The notes beneath the pieces are model-generated. The model was not told the origin of the DNA and searched no databases. It worked only from the letters and a program-made list of their open reading frames with translations. The translations under genes and the position numbers were made by a program. From Bacteroidota bacterium (GTDB taxonomy: Bacteria > Bacteroidota > Bacteroidia > Chitinophagales > LD1): 8,187 nt of DNA. Shown piece by piece: positions 6,680-8,187 of this stretch; positions within the stretch are counted from its first letter, which is position 1, and each line of letters opens with the position of its first letter. The stretch is from NCBI GenBank assembly GCA_028288545.1, contig JAQBNQ010000625.1:1-8187 (forward strand). The letters are read 5' to 3'.

Positions 6680-6842
6680 ATATAAAACGAATGCATATGA
6701 CTTTATTCTCTTAATGGGCAATTTATGCCTCATCAATTTATGCTTATTGTTAAAACCACATCGCCATTCTGGCCATTTTTTTGTTAAATGGGTAAATAGG
6801 ACAACGCTGGTTTGAAATTCAGGTCCTCAAGTCTTCTTTATT

Positions 6843-6864
6843 AGGCCAAAATATTTTTTGGCCT
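6843..6864. promoter_or_regulatory. Candidate operator: perfect 9-bp inverted repeat upstream of the XRE gene
   Basis: Arms AGGCCAAAA (6843-6851) and TTTTGGCCT (6856-6864) are exact reverse complements with a 4-nt spacer, TATT. The site ends 53 bp before the XRE start codon and directly abuts TAATCTTG (6865-6872), a one-mismatch -7 box. XRE-family repressors commonly bind such short palindromes near their own promoter, so autoregulation is a reasonable inference. No T-run follows the stem on either strand, which argues against a terminator. Confidence 0.45.
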
Positions 6865-6917
6865 TAATCTTGAAATATGTTGAACGTTACTTGTTTAGAA
6901 AATAAAATATCAAGGTT

Positions 6918-7163
6918 ATGGATAAATCATCAGCAGAAAAGGACCTACTGGTAAAACTGGGAGAGAGGATACGCGAGGTTAGAATAATAAAAAAATTCAG
7001 CCAGATGCAACTCGCGGCTTTAAGTAATTCTGAAAAATCGAACATCTCGCGCCTCGAATCCGGTAAACTAAATCCTACTATTATTACGCTTAAAAGAATT
7101 GCTGATATACTTAGAGTAAGCGTTTTTGAATTACTGCCGTCTTCTATTACAGGGCGGATGTGA
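6918..7163 (+). CDS. XRE-family helix-turn-helix transcriptional regulator
   Basis: This 81-aa protein is nearly all one HTH_3/Cro-CI domain (about residues 14-73). Helix 1 is L-G-E-R-I-R-E-V-R (14-22). The turn and helix 2 hold F-S-Q-M-Q-L-A-A-L-S (27-36), and the recognition helix holds S-N-I-S-R-L-E-S-G-K (41-50), followed by N-P-T-I-I-T-L-K-R-I-A-D-I-L (52-65) and V-S-V-F-E-L-L (67-73). There is no sensor or enzyme domain, so it is likely a DNA-binding dimer acting by itself or with a partner. No toxin or restriction-modification gene is adjacent in the window, so such a role is not supported. The start codon follows an A/T-rich leader without a Shine-Dalgarno sequence. Its stop codon converges with that of the downstream minus-strand gene, 24 bp away. 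Confidence 0.93.
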   Translation: MDKSSAEKDLLVKLGERIREVRIIKKFSQMQLAALSNSEKSNISRLESGKLNPTIITLKRIADILRVSVFELLPSSITGRM

Positions 7164-7187
7164 GTTTAGCTGTATAGTAGGACCAAT

Positions 7188-8187
7188 TTACTCTCTAATA
7201 ATTTTTTGAGTAACTATTTTGTCTCCTGTCTGAGCCTGAAGGATGTAGACTCCGCTTTCAAGAAAACTTATGTCAAGTTTAATTTGGGAATTTTCGTTGA
7301 CGGTGTTCGGTTGGCTCGTCCAAACAGTACGACCATCTGTGTCGGTTATTTTGAGAGACAAATTTTGGCCAGCGATGGATTGGATATCTACAGTTAGCTC
7401 TGAATTTGCCGGGGTGGGATACGCGTTAATTGAAGGGTTATATACAGGTGCTGGAAAACCAGTTACTGCATTTGTTTGCACTAATGAAAACCCTCCACCG
7501 AGCGGCGCACCTCCATTGGTGCCGTCAAAGTCGGTAATAACTGAATAGATGAGGGTTAAAGGATCAAATCTGAAAATTACCCCGTAGGAGTATAAACCTC
7601 CAGAGCTTGTCGTCCCATATAAATTTCCATTTGTTGATTGGTTCAAATCACCCATTGGAATCGAACCATGTGTACCATCAAAATCGAACAATTTGAGGTA
7701 TGTATTGGATAAAGGATCAAAGCTAAATATTACGCCAAGGCCGTTGATGCCACCTTTAGATGTCATGCCGTACATTTTTCCGTTATCGGCTAAAAATAAA
7801 CTACCATCTGGCGTCTCCCCATTAACTGAATCAAAGCTATGTAAATTCACATATGCGCTTGTAGCGGGGTCAAAACTGAATATGTTCCCTGAATTAATTT
7901 GAGGTAGGGGTGTTTGGTAAAGATTAAAAATTCCGTTCATCAGAAGATTTGAATATTGTGGGACGCCGGAAGTCATACCGTATAAAAGATGATTATGCTC
8001 GATGAGGCTTCCAAATGGGAAGCCGTCGCTTATGCCAAAAAAAGTATATAAGGTTTTATAAATTCCCGCATTTATGTCAAAACAGTAAATACTTCCCGGT
8101 CCGGAAACGGAGTTGCCCCAAAACTGGTACCCGCTGGTCATTCCGTATAGTTTTCCATCCGTAGCAAGCATTAACCCGCCGCATGGT
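7188..8187 (-). CDS. GloVer-repeat secreted protein with C-terminal T9SS sorting domain (5' end outside window)
   Basis: The reading frame stays open to the window edge, with P-C-G-G-L directly before the Met at 8171, so the visible 332 codons are the C-terminal part of a longer protein. Counting from that Met, four repeats of roughly 45-70 residues carry the signature (L/M)-Y-G-(M/T)-T-S at 8-13, 53-58, 123-128 and 174-179, followed by I-(Y/F)-x-F-D-P and a D-F-D-G/S-F-D turn. This is the GloVer (Gloeo_Verruco, TIGR03803-like) repeat, which probably folds as beta-propeller blades. Residues about 243-327 are a type IX secretion sorting domain: N-A-Y-P-T-P-A-N at 239-246, then L-S-L-K-I-T-D-T-D-G-R-T-V, L-E-S-G-V-Y-I-L-Q and a basic end, I-V-T-Q-K-I-I-R-E. 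The protein is therefore expected to cross the outer membrane by T9SS and be released or anchored at the cell surface. The substrate is unknown. Confidence 0.9.
   Translation of the reverse strand, partial: PCGGLMLATDGKLYGMTSGYQFWGNSVSGPGSIYCFDINAGIYKTLYTFFGISDGFPFGSLIEHNHLLYGMTSGVPQYSNLLMNGIFNLYQTPLPQINSGNIFSFDPATSAYVNLHSFDSVNGETPDGSLFLADNGKMYGMTSKGGINGLGVIFSFDPLSNTYLKLFDFDGTHGSIPMGDLNQSTNGNLYGTTSSGGLYSYGVIFRFDPLTLIYSVITDFDGTNGGAPLGGGFSLVQTNAVTGFPAPVYNPSINAYPTPANSELTVDIQSIAGQNLSLKITDTDGRTVWTSQPNTVNENSQIKLDISFLESGVYILQAQTGDKIVTQKIIRE

Larger units (their letters stand above)
6591..6917. other. Divergent intergenic region between response regulator and XRE genes
   Basis: These 327 bp hold no gene that I can support. 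They contain a hairpin at 6653-6679, a 10-bp direct repeat at 6719-6728 and 6734-6743 (CAATTTATGC), and a perfect inverted repeat at 6843-6864. They should hold the promoters of both flanking genes. I do not find a full -33/-7 pair for either. TAATCTTG at 6865-6872 is one mismatch from the -7 consensus and abuts the inverted repeat. Confidence 0.6.

Noticed and set aside
6843..6864. Inverted repeat read as a rho-independent terminator
   Set aside because: No T-tract follows the stem on either strand, and no gene ends just upstream of it in either direction.
6918..7163. XRE gene as antitoxin of a toxin-antitoxin pair or control protein of a restriction system
   Set aside because: No toxin, methyltransferase or endonuclease gene lies next to it. 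Both neighbours are unrelated, and the downstream one is convergent.
1..8187. CRISPR array, tRNA, rRNA, insertion sequence or prophage genes
   Set aside because: I found no regularly spaced repeats, cloverleaf-like sequences, transposase or integrase frames. Phage-like motifs occur only inside the secreted protein linker.

Overview
The window looks like a chromosomal segment of a Bacteroidota bacterium, probably from the Chitinophagales/Sphingobacteriales side of the phylum. The evidence is a C-terminal type IX secretion (T9SS) sorting domain, GloVer-type beta-propeller repeats, large secreted Ig-like/PKD-like repeat proteins, a stand-alone CheY-like regulator of the kind common in this phylum, A/T-rich leaders without Shine-Dalgarno sequences, and -7 promoter-like boxes of the TAnnTTTG type. 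No rRNA, tRNA, CRISPR array, transposase or integrase is visible.

Layout. (1) Positions 10-1689, minus strand: a compact three-gene unit read in the order ECF-type sigma factor with a Cys/His-bearing C-terminal extension, SRPBCC (START/Bet v1-like) protein, and small protein with a predicted dimeric alpha/beta-barrel (ABM-like) fold. (2) Positions 1690-1886: a divergent promoter region. (3) Positions 1887-6181, plus strand: two tandem paralogous secreted proteins. The first (356 aa) is a head/linker/FLPPRM-tail protein. The second (about 1062 aa) repeats that whole architecture and adds five Ig-like modules, each with one cysteine pair, and a C-terminal glycine-rich domain resembling the glycine-rich domain family known from animal ALK/LTK receptors and bacterial surface proteins. 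(4) Positions 6183-6590, minus: a single-domain response regulator that ends one base from the end of the giant protein. (5) Positions 6591-6917: a 327-bp divergent intergenic region with two hairpin-forming inverted repeats and a short direct repeat. (6) Positions 6918-7163, plus: a small XRE-family DNA-binding protein. (7) Positions 7188-8187, minus: the C-terminal part of a GloVer-repeat protein with a T9SS sorting domain, cut by the window edge.

How the parts may work together. The sigma factor unit has no anti-sigma gene beside it, so the C-terminal extension or the two small putative ligand-binding proteins could supply the sensing; this is inference. The two tandem secreted proteins look like surface or extracellular structural proteins that arose by an old duplication followed by domain accretion. 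Their linker block is better conserved than their heads, although its codons have diverged synonymously. The response regulator and the XRE protein are divergent and are probably independent regulators; nothing in the sequence shows that they control the secreted proteins.
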